Of a stretch of DNA of 9,052 bases, positions 1-6,322 are shown piece by piece (within the stretch, counting starts at the first letter, position 1; each line of letters begins with the position of its first letter). The notes below the pieces were generated by a model. It did not search any database. It was not told where the DNA came from and saw only the letters and a program-made list of their open reading frames with translations. The DNA is from Bacteroidota bacterium (GTDB lineage: Bacteria; Bacteroidota; Bacteroidia; Chitinophagales; UBA8649). Position numbers and translations under genes: made by a program. The DNA is taken from the NCBI GenBank assembly GCA_003447535.1, contig DLYY01000226.1, positions 1 through 9,052 of the forward strand, in the 5' to 3' direction.

Positions 1-28
1 CGTGGGGGTTCGAGTCCCTTCATCCGTA
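1..28 (+). tRNA. 3' end of a tRNA, probably tRNA-Leu (5' part outside the window)
   Basis: Only the end of the gene is present. A T-arm is readable: stem GGGGG (4-8), loop TTCGAGT (9-15), returning stem CCCTT (16-20), with two G-U pairs at the base. It is followed by the 3' acceptor strand CATCCGT (21-27) and discriminator A28. CCA is not encoded (the next bases are CTA), so it would be added enzymatically. The leading CGT looks like the last bases of a long variable arm, and CGTGGGGGTTCGAG resembles class II leucine tRNAs; the amino acid is an inference because the anticodon is not in the window. The expected 5' acceptor strand just upstream of the window would be ACGGATG or close to it. Confidence 0.8.
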
Positions 29-56
29 CTAGGCTGCCTAAGGCAGTAACCTTTGC

Positions 57-93
57 AAAGCCCCTTGAGTCAACCCTTGGGGTTTTTATTTTT
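57..93 (+). terminator. Rho-independent terminator after the tRNA
   Basis: AAAGCCCC (57-64) pairs with GGGGTTTT (79-86) as an 8-bp stem with one G-U pair. The 14-base loop itself contains the small palindrome TTGAGTCAA. A T-rich tract (83-93) follows. A smaller hairpin, CTGCC/GGCAG with loop TAA (34-46), sits between the tRNA and this terminator and lacks a T tract, so it is more likely a processing or structural element. The terminator should end the tRNA transcript before tig. Confidence 0.8.
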
Positions 94-94
94 A
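65..94 (+). promoter_or_regulatory. Possible promoter of tig-clpP-clpX (weak match)
   Basis: TTG (65-67), then 19 bases, then TATTTTTA (87-94), which differs from the Bacteroidota -7 consensus TAnnTTTG only in the last base. Transcription would start around 100, leaving a very short leader before the tig ATG at 114. The match sits inside the loop and T tract of the tRNA terminator, where T-rich sequence makes chance matches likely. It is the best candidate I see in the short gap before tig, but the call is weak. Confidence 0.3.
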
Positions 95-113
95 ATCTAT
101 TTAAGTCAAGCCA

Positions 114-1463
114 ATGAACATCGTCTTGGATAAAAAATCGGATAATTTCGCCCACCTTTCTCTGCGTATAGATCATGAGGATTATGCTCCACGGGTTGAA
201 AAGGAAATTGATAAGCATAGAAAACAAGCTTCTATAAAGGGATTCCGTCAAGGAAAAGTTCCTCGATCAGTTATTATTAACATGACGGGTGAACGCCTGC
301 TTGCTGATACTTTAAATGAGGTCTTATCTACCTCAATCAATAAATACATCGAAGAACAGTCTCTCGAAGTTATTGGCTATCCTATACCAACGGAGGCTCA
401 ACCCGAACTCGACCTCAATTACAAAAAGGCGGGTAGCTTTGATTTCGAATATGAAATGGGATTAGTGCCTTCTTTTGGGGTAGGCTTCATAGAAAAAAAT
501 CCAAAAGTGACGCGAGAAACAGTCGAGATGGATAACTCCACATTGGACGCGGAGATTCTTAAGTTGAGAAAACGACACGGTAGTCCAAGTGAAGTTGAGG
601 CTATTGGGAAGGATTCAGTTATCAATGTAAAGATCGAAGAGCTGGGAAGGGATAAGTTGCCATTTGATGGCAGTCACAGCAATGAGACTTCGATAACGTT
701 AGATATGTTAGCCAAGGATCGCTATGCCAAGAAGTTTATCGGTAAAAAAGTTAGTGAATATATCGACCTGGAAATTCTAGGATATTTTAAAGATGATGCC
801 GCAGCTCTATCTCGCCATGTACTCGGAGCAGAGCCTGATCGATTTACTAAAAAAGACCTTTTTCGTATCCACATTTCAAAGATTCAAGATGTAGAACTTG
901 CCGAGGTTGACCAAGCATTTTATGATGCCTTGTTTGGACCTGACACAGTGACCGATGAACAAGCTTTTCGCGAAAAGCTTACTGAAATCTATAGCAAACA
1001 GATTGAGGAGCAGGCGGATAAGAAAATGATTGGTCAAGTCATCGACGGTATTTTGGACAAAACAAAGATTGACTTACCTGAAGCCTTTCTGAAACGATGG
1101 ATTATGCGTTCTAATGAAAAGCCAATCACAGAAGAAGAGGTGGAAAAAGACTATCCGGATTTCTCTAAAAGACTCAAGTGGAGTTTGATTGTTAACCGAA
1201 TTGGAAAAGATCAGGACATCAAGGTAGACCCTGAAGAAATCAAAGAACATACCGCAACTCAGTTACGAGCTCAAATGGCAAGTTATGGCTTGGCAGATCT
1301 CGGTGACGAACAAGTAGAGCAATATGTGATGTCGATGCTTCAACAGCGCGAGCATGTAGAAAAGACTCGGGATGCTATTATGGAAGAGAAGCTTAACTCA
1401 TTTTTTAAATCAAAGGTGCGTATCAAGGACAAAAAAGTTACTTTAGAGCAATTCACCTCATAA
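114..1463 (+). CDS. tig: Trigger factor, ribosome-associated chaperone
   Basis: This 449-residue protein is the cytosolic chaperone that docks at the ribosome exit tunnel and shields nascent chains. The N-terminal ribosome-binding domain (about 1-115) carries the signature loop GFRQGKVP at residues 43-50, which contacts ribosomal protein L23. Residues about 150-240 take the place of the FKBP-type prolyl isomerase domain but keep few recognisable FKBP active-site features; from memory this weak conservation is usual in Bacteroidota trigger factors, so isomerase activity is uncertain. The remainder (about 250-449) is the charged, helical substrate-binding C-terminal domain. Length is near the family norm (E. 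coli 432). ATG at 114 is chosen because the N-terminus MNIVLDKKSD lines up with the family start. No Shine-Dalgarno is visible. It heads the classical tig-clpP-clpX cluster, with 9 bases before clpP. Confidence 0.96.
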   Translation: MNIVLDKKSDNFAHLSLRIDHEDYAPRVEKEIDKHRKQASIKGFRQGKVPRSVIINMTGERLLADTLNEVLSTSINKYIEEQSLEVIGYPIPTEAQPELDLNYKKAGSFDFEYEMGLVPSFGVGFIEKNPKVTRETVEMDNSTLDAEILKLRKRHGSPSEVEAIGKDSVINVKIEELGRDKLPFDGSHSNETSITLDMLAKDRYAKKFIGKKVSEYIDLEILGYFKDDAAALSRHVLGAEPDRFTKKDLFRIHISKIQDVELAEVDQAFYDALFGPDTVTDEQAFREKLTEIYSKQIEEQADKKMIGQVIDGILDKTKIDLPEAFLKRWIMRSNEKPITEEEVEKDYPDFSKRLKWSLIVNRIGKDQDIKVDPEEIKEHTATQLRAQMASYGLADLGDEQVEQYVMSMLQQREHVEKTRDAIMEEKLNSFFKSKVRIKDKKVTLEQFTS

Positions 1464-1472
1464 TGATATAGT

Positions 1473-2159
1473 ATGATAAATCCAGATATACATAGCGAGT
1501 TTAGAAAGTTTGCGGTTGAGCAACCTGGAGTAACGGGTTCTTCAGTGGATGACTATGCTAAGATTCACGGCTATATAACGCCTTATATTATTGAAGAGCG
1601 TAAGATGAATGTGGCTTCTATGGATGTGTTTTCCCGACTTATGATGGATCGTATCATTTTTCTTGGGGTTCCTATCAGTGATGATGTATCCAATATAATT
1701 ACGGCACAACTTCTCTTTCTAGAATCACTTGACAATACAAGAGATGTTTCGATTTATATAAACAGCCCTGGAGGTTCAGTATATGCGGGCTTAGGAATTT
1801 ATGATACCATGAATTTTATAGGTCCAGAAGTAGCTACCATTTGCACAGGTATGGCGGCTTCCATGGGAGCGGTAATTCTTTGTGCTGGTAAACGTGGAAA
1901 ACGAACGGGCCTGAAACATAGCCGAGTAATGATTCATCAACCCTTAGGCGGTGCAGGTGGAAAAGTGAGTGATGTTATGATTACGGTAGAAGAAATTAAA
2001 AAAATCAAGACGGAACTCTATACCATCATAAGCGACCATTCCGGACAACCTTTTGAAAAGGTTTACAAAGATTCTGATCGCGATTTTTGGATGACTTCAG
2101 AAGAAGCATGCGATTATGGTATGATCGATGAAGTACTTATTCGAAAAAAAGATAACTAA
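1473..2159 (+). CDS. clpP: ATP-dependent Clp protease proteolytic subunit ClpP
   Basis: This 228-residue serine protease forms the double-heptamer chamber that degrades proteins unfolded by ClpX. The catalytic triad is complete: Ser130 in GMAASMGA, His155 in RVMIHQPLGG, and Asp204 in SDRDFWM; the spacings (25 and 49) equal those of E. coli ClpP. The oxyanion-side loop INSPGGSVYAG is at 96-106. Aligning YITPYIIEE with the E. coli mature N-terminus (ALVPMVIEQ) implies a propeptide of about 33 residues, longer than the 14 of E. coli; I recall similar extensions in other Bacteroidota ClpP proteins. The ATG at 1473 is 9 bases after the tig stop and clpX follows after 5 bases, so the three genes are almost certainly co-transcribed. 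No Shine-Dalgarno is evident. Confidence 0.97.
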   Translation: MINPDIHSEFRKFAVEQPGVTGSSVDDYAKIHGYITPYIIEERKMNVASMDVFSRLMMDRIIFLGVPISDDVSNIITAQLLFLESLDNTRDVSIYINSPGGSVYAGLGIYDTMNFIGPEVATICTGMAASMGAVILCAGKRGKRTGLKHSRVMIHQPLGGAGGKVSDVMITVEEIKKIKTELYTIISDHSGQPFEKVYKDSDRDFWMTSEEACDYGMIDEVLIRKKDN

Positions 2160-2164
2160 GGGTT

Positions 2165-3388
2165 TTGGAAAGCCCCAACGCTTCGGATAATCAATGCTCA
2201 TTTTGTGGGCGTAGCCGCGAAGAGGCAGAACTACTCATTGCTGGACAAGGAGCCTTTATTTGCAATCAATGTGTAAGTAGGGCCAATGAGATCGTTCAGG
2301 AGGAGTTTAAAGCCGAAGTGGTTTCAAAGGCTAAACTCGATGATATCACAGCGGTTAGCCCAAAAGAGATAAAGCATTATCTCGATGCCTATGTAATCGA
2401 TCAAGACAAGGCCAAGAAGGTTCTTTCAGTGGCTATATACAACCATTACAAGCGTTTAAAGAGAATTGCTGAGCAAGAAGAGGTTCTTGTAGAAAAGTCA
2501 AATATTCTTCTAGTCGGTAAAACGGGAACAGGGAAAACACTTTTAGCAAAGTCCATTGCAAAAAAGCTCAATTTGCCCTTTACCATTGTAGATGCGACCG
2601 TCTTTACAGAAGCCGGTTACGTAGGAGAGGATGTCGAATCCATGCTTTCTCGTCTATTACAGGTTTGCGACTATGATGTCCGAGCGGCTGAACGAGGAAT
2701 TGTATTTATTGATGAAATCGACAAAATCGCCCGACGGTCAGATAACCCTTCCCTGACTAGAGATGTATCGGGCGAAGGTGTGCAGCAATCTGTTCTGAAA
2801 CTTTTAGAAGGGGCAGACGTCCTTGTTCCGCCACAGGGGGGGCGGAAGCATCCTGAACAGAAGTTGGTTAAAATCAATACAAGCCAAATCTTATTTATCT
2901 GCGGTGGCGCCTTCGATGGTATCGAGAAAAAAATTGCTTCGCGAATCAATAGAGCGTCAATTGGATTTGCCAACATTGCGTTGCGAGAAGCATCGGATGA
3001 CGACCTTCTTTCCTTTCTGCAATCAGAGGACTTGTTAGAGTTTGGATTAATTCCAGAATTGATTGGAAGATTGCCGGTTTTGGTCCACTTAAACCCCTTG
3101 AGTGAACATGCTCTACGTCGAATCTTAACCGAGCCTAAAAATGCTTTGATCAAGCAATATCAGGAGCTATTCGCTATGGATGACGTCGAGCTCGTGTTTG
3201 AAAACGAGGCTATTGAATTGATTGCTCAAGTTGCCATTAAAAGAGGCCTTGGGGCAAGAGGTCTTCGCAATATCTGTGAAAAAATACTCTTGGATTGGAT
3301 GTTTGAACTCCCTCTAAAATCCAAAGAAAAAGTACTCACAGTAACAGCTGACCATGTTTCTGCTTGCTTAGAAGATTTCGCGGACTAA
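2165..3388 (+). CDS. clpX: Clp protease ATP-binding subunit ClpX (TTG start)
   Basis: This 407-residue AAA+ unfoldase recognises substrates and threads them into ClpP. The N-terminal zinc-binding domain has Cys11, Cys14, Cys33 and Cys36. The AAA+ core shows Walker A GKTGTGKT (118-125), pore-1 loop GYVGED (151-156), Walker B IVFIDEID (179-186), RKH loop (227-229), ClpP-docking IGF loop (266-268), arginine finger Arg302 in IGRLPV, and sensor 2 GARGLR (363-368). All key residues are intact. The start must be TTG at 2165: the frame has a stop at 2153-2155, no ATG or GTG lies between it and the zinc finger, and the next in-frame Met is deep in the AAA+ domain. AAGGG at 2158-2162 resembles a ribosome site but is only two bases from TTG, so translational coupling to clpP is likely. 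The stop codon overlaps that of the convergent lipoprotein gene. Confidence 0.96.
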   Translation: MESPNASDNQCSFCGRSREEAELLIAGQGAFICNQCVSRANEIVQEEFKAEVVSKAKLDDITAVSPKEIKHYLDAYVIDQDKAKKVLSVAIYNHYKRLKRIAEQEEVLVEKSNILLVGKTGTGKTLLAKSIAKKLNLPFTIVDATVFTEAGYVGEDVESMLSRLLQVCDYDVRAAERGIVFIDEIDKIARRSDNPSLTRDVSGEGVQQSVLKLLEGADVLVPPQGGRKHPEQKLVKINTSQILFICGGAFDGIEKKIASRINRASIGFANIALREASDDDLLSFLQSEDLLEFGLIPELIGRLPVLVHLNPLSEHALRRILTEPKNALIKQYQELFAMDDVELVFENEAIELIAQVAIKRGLGARGLRNICEKILLDWMFELPLKSKEKVLTVTADHVSACLEDFAD

Positions 3389-4563
3389 TTGCTGTTTAGA
3401 ATCGCGTTCTGGTTGTTTCGTATGTGATTGATAGTATTGTTTCGTATTGCAGCCCCAACATCCATTATCATTTGCTGATTGCTAGGGAAGGCAAGTACAT
3501 CACTCCGTAAAAGACGTTTGCTTCGATTGGTTAATGCACGCTCATCTCCTTGGAAACGGGCATATTGATGGGTAAAGCGCGTGACTTCAGTAAATGGATT
3601 TGATGAGATCAATTGATTTCGACCATTGTAGATGTCAATGGAATATTGAACATTACCGGTTTTTTCCATATTGGTAACAAAGATGTTGGCTATGATTTCT
3701 ACCTCTTTAGGGGTTTTGATGTCATTGCCAAGGCTATCCTTCTTTACATTACCATCGCTATCTAACTCGTATTCATAGCCATCTTCGATTGTCTTTTTGT
3801 CACTGTATTGACTTTGGCCTGCGCGCTCAGGCGAAAATTCAACGTTGACAATGTGTAACTCGATTCGAGCATCGCCTTCTTCCATATCTTCCCCATAATG
3901 CATTGAAATCCAGTCCATACTTAATTCATTGGCTGGAAACTGCTGAAGCTGGTTTTCAAAGGAAGCTGGCAGAAAGGAAACACCGTCGTTATAGTAAGCG
4001 TAGTTTACGAAAACAAGTCCTTTTTGGTAGGCTTCATCTCGAAGAGAGGGTACATCTTTATAGTTTGGCATTAGGTTGAGGATGTCTTGGCATTTGGCAT
4101 AAGCTAAGCGTGCATCAGCCTTTTTATTAGAAGCCATAAGTTGTTGAACTTCGGCGTAAAGAACTTCGGTGGCTTTTACCTTGGCATCGTATAGTTCTTC
4201 ACTTAAATCGGTGATGTAGATATCTGCTTCTCTAAATTCTTTGTTGATGTATATCGGCAGGAAAAGCGCAATGGATTGTTGCAGGCTGTTAAGCTCCTCA
4301 TATTTAGAATAAACTCTTTTCCAAGAATCAGGGCTTCCATCCCTCTTTAACTGCTCAATTTCTTGCAGTAGTCTCTGTTGTTCAGACTGAAAAGAAACTT
4401 CGAGGGCAAGCACGTCCTTGGTTTTGAGCTTATTGGCTCGCTTCAGGTGATTGCTTGCTCGAAGTACCGCTCTTCGGTGGTCTCCTTTCTTAGTGTGAGG
4501 CTTTACTATTAGGCAACTTTGGGCAATTAGACCAACAAAAATAAAAAGTACAATAGATCGCAT
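3385..4563 (-). CDS. Putative lipoprotein of unknown function
   Basis: I do not recognise this as a named family. The 392-residue product starts with a lipoprotein signal peptide, MRSIVLFIFVGLIAQS, followed by Cys17 (lipobox AQS-C), so it is probably lipid-anchored in the inner or outer membrane facing the periplasm. Residues about 28-160 are highly charged and probably helical, with a repeat-like feel (paired W/Y/L spacing) that could be TPR-like. Residues about 185-355 look beta-rich and contain an acidic turn DSDGN...DSLGN (268-279) that could bind calcium. The C-terminus is Asn-rich. The ATG at 4561-4563 is chosen over one 12 codons upstream (4597-4599) because it puts the signal peptide at the N-terminus and leaves room for a promoter. 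The stop (TAG, read from CTA at 3385-3387) overlaps the clpX stop. It is a single gene transcribed away from actA. Confidence 0.85.
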   Translation of the reverse strand: MRSIVLFIFVGLIAQSCLIVKPHTKKGDHRRAVLRASNHLKRANKLKTKDVLALEVSFQSEQQRLLQEIEQLKRDGSPDSWKRVYSKYEELNSLQQSIALFLPIYINKEFREADIYITDLSEELYDAKVKATEVLYAEVQQLMASNKKADARLAYAKCQDILNLMPNYKDVPSLRDEAYQKGLVFVNYAYYNDGVSFLPASFENQLQQFPANELSMDWISMHYGEDMEEGDARIELHIVNVEFSPERAGQSQYSDKKTIEDGYEYELDSDGNVKKDSLGNDIKTPKEVEIIANIFVTNMEKTGNVQYSIDIYNGRNQLISSNPFTEVTRFTHQYARFQGDERALTNRSKRLLRSDVLAFPSNQQMIMDVGAAIRNNTINHIRNNQNAILNSN

Positions 4564-4588
4564 GGTATAATAATTTTTTGACGTTCTT

Positions 4589-4622
4589 CGAATATACAAG
4601 TTCCGTGCCGATGTGGAAGTTG
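4589..4622 (-). promoter_or_regulatory. Possible promoter of the lipoprotein gene (weak)
   Basis: On the minus strand TATATTCG (complement of 4589-4596) matches seven of eight positions of the Bacteroidota -7 consensus TAnnTTTG in spirit, with C replacing one T. A poor -33 candidate, TTC, lies about 19 bases upstream. The leader to the ATG at 4563 would be roughly 20 bases. The site would overlap the longer-frame ATG at 4599, which is one reason to prefer the shorter start. The -33 part is not convincing. Confidence 0.28.
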
Positions 4623-4697
4623 AGGCCTCTTGAAATTGTGGTTTTCAACATGTTCTAAGCCCGATTGTCATTTCCTCTTTTTTTTTAGCGATTTAAC

Positions 4698-4729
4698 TTG
4701 TTTGCATAGGAGTGTATTAAGTAAATTTG
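4698..4729 (+). promoter_or_regulatory. Bacteroidota-type sigma-A promoter of the actAB block
   Basis: TAAATTTG (4722-4729) is a perfect match to the -7 consensus TAnnTTTG. Upstream are TTG (4698-4700, spacing 21) and TTTG (4701-4704, spacing 17), both within the range reported for Bacteroides and Flavobacterium -33 elements. Transcription would begin near 4735, giving a leader of about 45 bases to the preferred actA ATG (4780). This position also rules out a start at the TTG codon at 4630, which would lie upstream of the promoter. Confidence 0.6.
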
Positions 4730-4779
4730 GAGCGATTAGTGACATTGCTATGACAAACCAGATCCAAAACAAAACGCTT

Positions 4780-6309
4780 ATGGCGCAGTATACGCCAAGG
4801 CCGAAACAATTATTCCTCCTTGTAAGCTTTTTTATTTCTACTGCCTTTGTACATAGTGCAATTGCGCAAGAAGAGGAGCTTGATACAAGCAATATACCTT
4901 CTGATGAGGTTGCAATTGATAGTGCAGCCGCTGCAGACAGTAGTGGTTTGCTTGCCCTTGATTCAAACGCAGAAGAAAGTGCAGAATCAGCTCCAAGTGG
5001 TGAGGAAGCTCTTTGGAATCAGGGTAAGGTCTTGTTTCAGGGCAAATGTGCCTCATGTCACCACCCCCTTCGCGACGGAACAGGTCCAGCCTTGTCAGGG
5101 GTTCGTCAGCGTTGGATAGATAATGGTGACTTTGAGGATAAAACTGGCGAAGAGTGGTTGTATGCATGGATTCGAAACAATAACAATGTTTTGGATGCAG
5201 GGCACCCTTACGCTAACGACCTCTATGACGAATGGGGCGAAGCGAAAATGAATTTATTCGCTGGACTTAAAGACGACGAAATTGATGCGCTTCTTTACTA
5301 CGTAGACAACTCGACTCAGTTTGCTCCTGCTGCTGCGGTTGCAGAAGCTGCTGCGGGTGATGGCGGAGCGGGTGGCATCGGTAAAGAGTTTTTGAGCAAG
5401 TACCTTCTCTTTATAGGGGTTGGTCTTCTGCTTCTTGTTTTGATTCTTGCACGTGTTCAGGCAGTACTCAAGCGAATTGAGCTGCAAAAGACAGGCCAGC
5501 CAATTCCTCCTTACGTGCCGATTTGGAAAAGCAAGCGTATCTACGCAGTGCTTGTCCCTCTTCTGCTCTTTGCTGGGGCTAAAACATTGATGGAGTCAGC
5601 GATTGGCGTTGGACGTCAACAAGCCTACCAACCCGATCAACCTATTGCTTATTCCCACGCCCTTCATGCTGGTCAGCTGAACATTGAATGCCAATATTGC
5701 CATAGCGGGGCAAGTAAATCAAAGCATTCCAATATCCCATCAGCGGATGTTTGTATGAATTGTCACATGCAAGTCAATGCGAGCTCGGAAGATGGAGGAC
5801 GTTCAGAGATTGCTAAAATCTATGCATCAGTTGGTTGGAATCCAAACGCTATTGGTGGCGGGTCCTATATCGCCTACCCTGAGTCCATGGAGGCAGATGA
5901 CTTAGACTCTATGTATCGTACCTATATATCCCAAGATTACAGCGAGGAAGAATTAATGGACGAAACTATTCAGGCTACGTTAACAGAAGATGTTGAATCG
6001 GTTCTTGTCATGTACAACTCACCGATACCATGGGTGCGCATACACAATCTTCCTGATCATGTTTATTTCAATCATGCCCAGCACGTCAACGCGGGTAATG
6101 TTGAATGCCAAAGTTGTCACGGGCCGATTCAAGAAATGGAGGTCGTGTATCAGTGGTCACCTTTATCAATGGGATGGTGTATAAACTGTCACAGAAATTC
6201 AGAGGTTGATCAAAACAATCCTTATTACGAGCAACATTATCATAATTTAAGTGATGAAGCTACTGTCGAGGATATCGGAGGTACGGAGTGCCAAAAATGT
6301 CACTATTAA
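4780..6309 (+). CDS. actA: Alternative Complex III subunit ActA, six-heme cytochrome c
   Basis: This is the multiheme cytochrome subunit of Alternative Complex III, which oxidises quinol and passes electrons to cytochrome c or an oxidase. The 509-residue product has a signal peptide (cleavage likely after AIA, residue 29) and an acidic Asp/Ser/Ala linker (about 31-75). A class I cytochrome c domain follows, with CASCH (90-94) and likely axial Met157. Two membrane helices come next (about 207-225, 253-269), then a pentaheme region: CQYCH (304-308), CMNCH (325-329), CQSCH (443-447), CINCH (467-471) and CQKCH (504-508), the last ending the protein. The N-terminal heme domain corresponds to what is a separate monoheme subunit (ActE) in Rhodothermus marinus; I recall the fused form in other Bacteroidota. 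Residues about 359-410 look like an acidic insertion. ATG at 4780 follows an A-rich leader and gives a compact signal peptide; ATG at 4750 is possible. actB follows 13 bases later. Confidence 0.92.
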   Translation: MAQYTPRPKQLFLLVSFFISTAFVHSAIAQEEELDTSNIPSDEVAIDSAAAADSSGLLALDSNAEESAESAPSGEEALWNQGKVLFQGKCASCHHPLRDGTGPALSGVRQRWIDNGDFEDKTGEEWLYAWIRNNNNVLDAGHPYANDLYDEWGEAKMNLFAGLKDDEIDALLYYVDNSTQFAPAAAVAEAAAGDGGAGGIGKEFLSKYLLFIGVGLLLLVLILARVQAVLKRIELQKTGQPIPPYVPIWKSKRIYAVLVPLLLFAGAKTLMESAIGVGRQQAYQPDQPIAYSHALHAGQLNIECQYCHSGASKSKHSNIPSADVCMNCHMQVNASSEDGGRSEIAKIYASVGWNPNAIGGGSYIAYPESMEADDLDSMYRTYISQDYSEEELMDETIQATLTEDVESVLVMYNSPIPWVRIHNLPDHVYFNHAQHVNAGNVECQSCHGPIQEMEVVYQWSPLSMGWCINCHRNSEVDQNNPYYEQHYHNLSDEATVEDIGGTECQKCHY

Positions 6310-6322
6310 GAAATTTTAGACC

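Larger units (their letters stand above)
4564..4779. other. Divergent intergenic region between lipoprotein gene and actA
   Basis: These 216 bases separate two divergently transcribed genes. They hold the actA promoter (4698-4729), a weak candidate promoter for the minus-strand gene (4589-4622), an 8-base palindrome GAGGCCTC (4622-4629) and a T-rich run (about 4678-4687). A reading frame continuous with actA extends back to a TTG at 4630, but its extra 50 codons (Cys/Phe-rich) do not look like protein and lie partly upstream of the promoter. I see no RNA gene or riboswitch here. Confidence 0.6.

Noticed and set aside
2671..3153. 160-codon open frame on the minus strand inside clpX
   Set aside because: It lies wholly antisense to highly conserved AAA+ coding sequence, its product is low-complexity Ser/Arg/Pro-rich without a recognisable domain, and it has no promoter or neighbours of its own.
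3399..3411. AGAA-TCGCG-TTCT inverted repeat as a terminator for clpX
   Set aside because: Only a 4-bp stem and no T tract follows; too weak to call.
4564..4599. Twelve-codon N-terminal extension of the lipoprotein gene (ATG at 4597-4599)
   Set aside because: The shorter start gives a standard lipoprotein signal peptide with the Cys at residue 17, and the extension would overlap the likely promoter region.
4622..4629. GAGGCCTC palindrome as an operator
   Set aside because: Eight bases alone, single copy, about 75 bases upstream of the actA promoter; chance is an adequate explanation.
4630..4779. N-terminal extension of actA from a TTG codon at 4630
   Set aside because: It would bury the signal peptide behind about 50 residues and start upstream of the consensus promoter at 4698-4729.
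4838..5167. Overlapping open frames on both strands within the first part of actA
   Set aside because: Gln/His/Leu-rich products from alternate frames of a clear heme-protein gene; no domain or start signal supports them.
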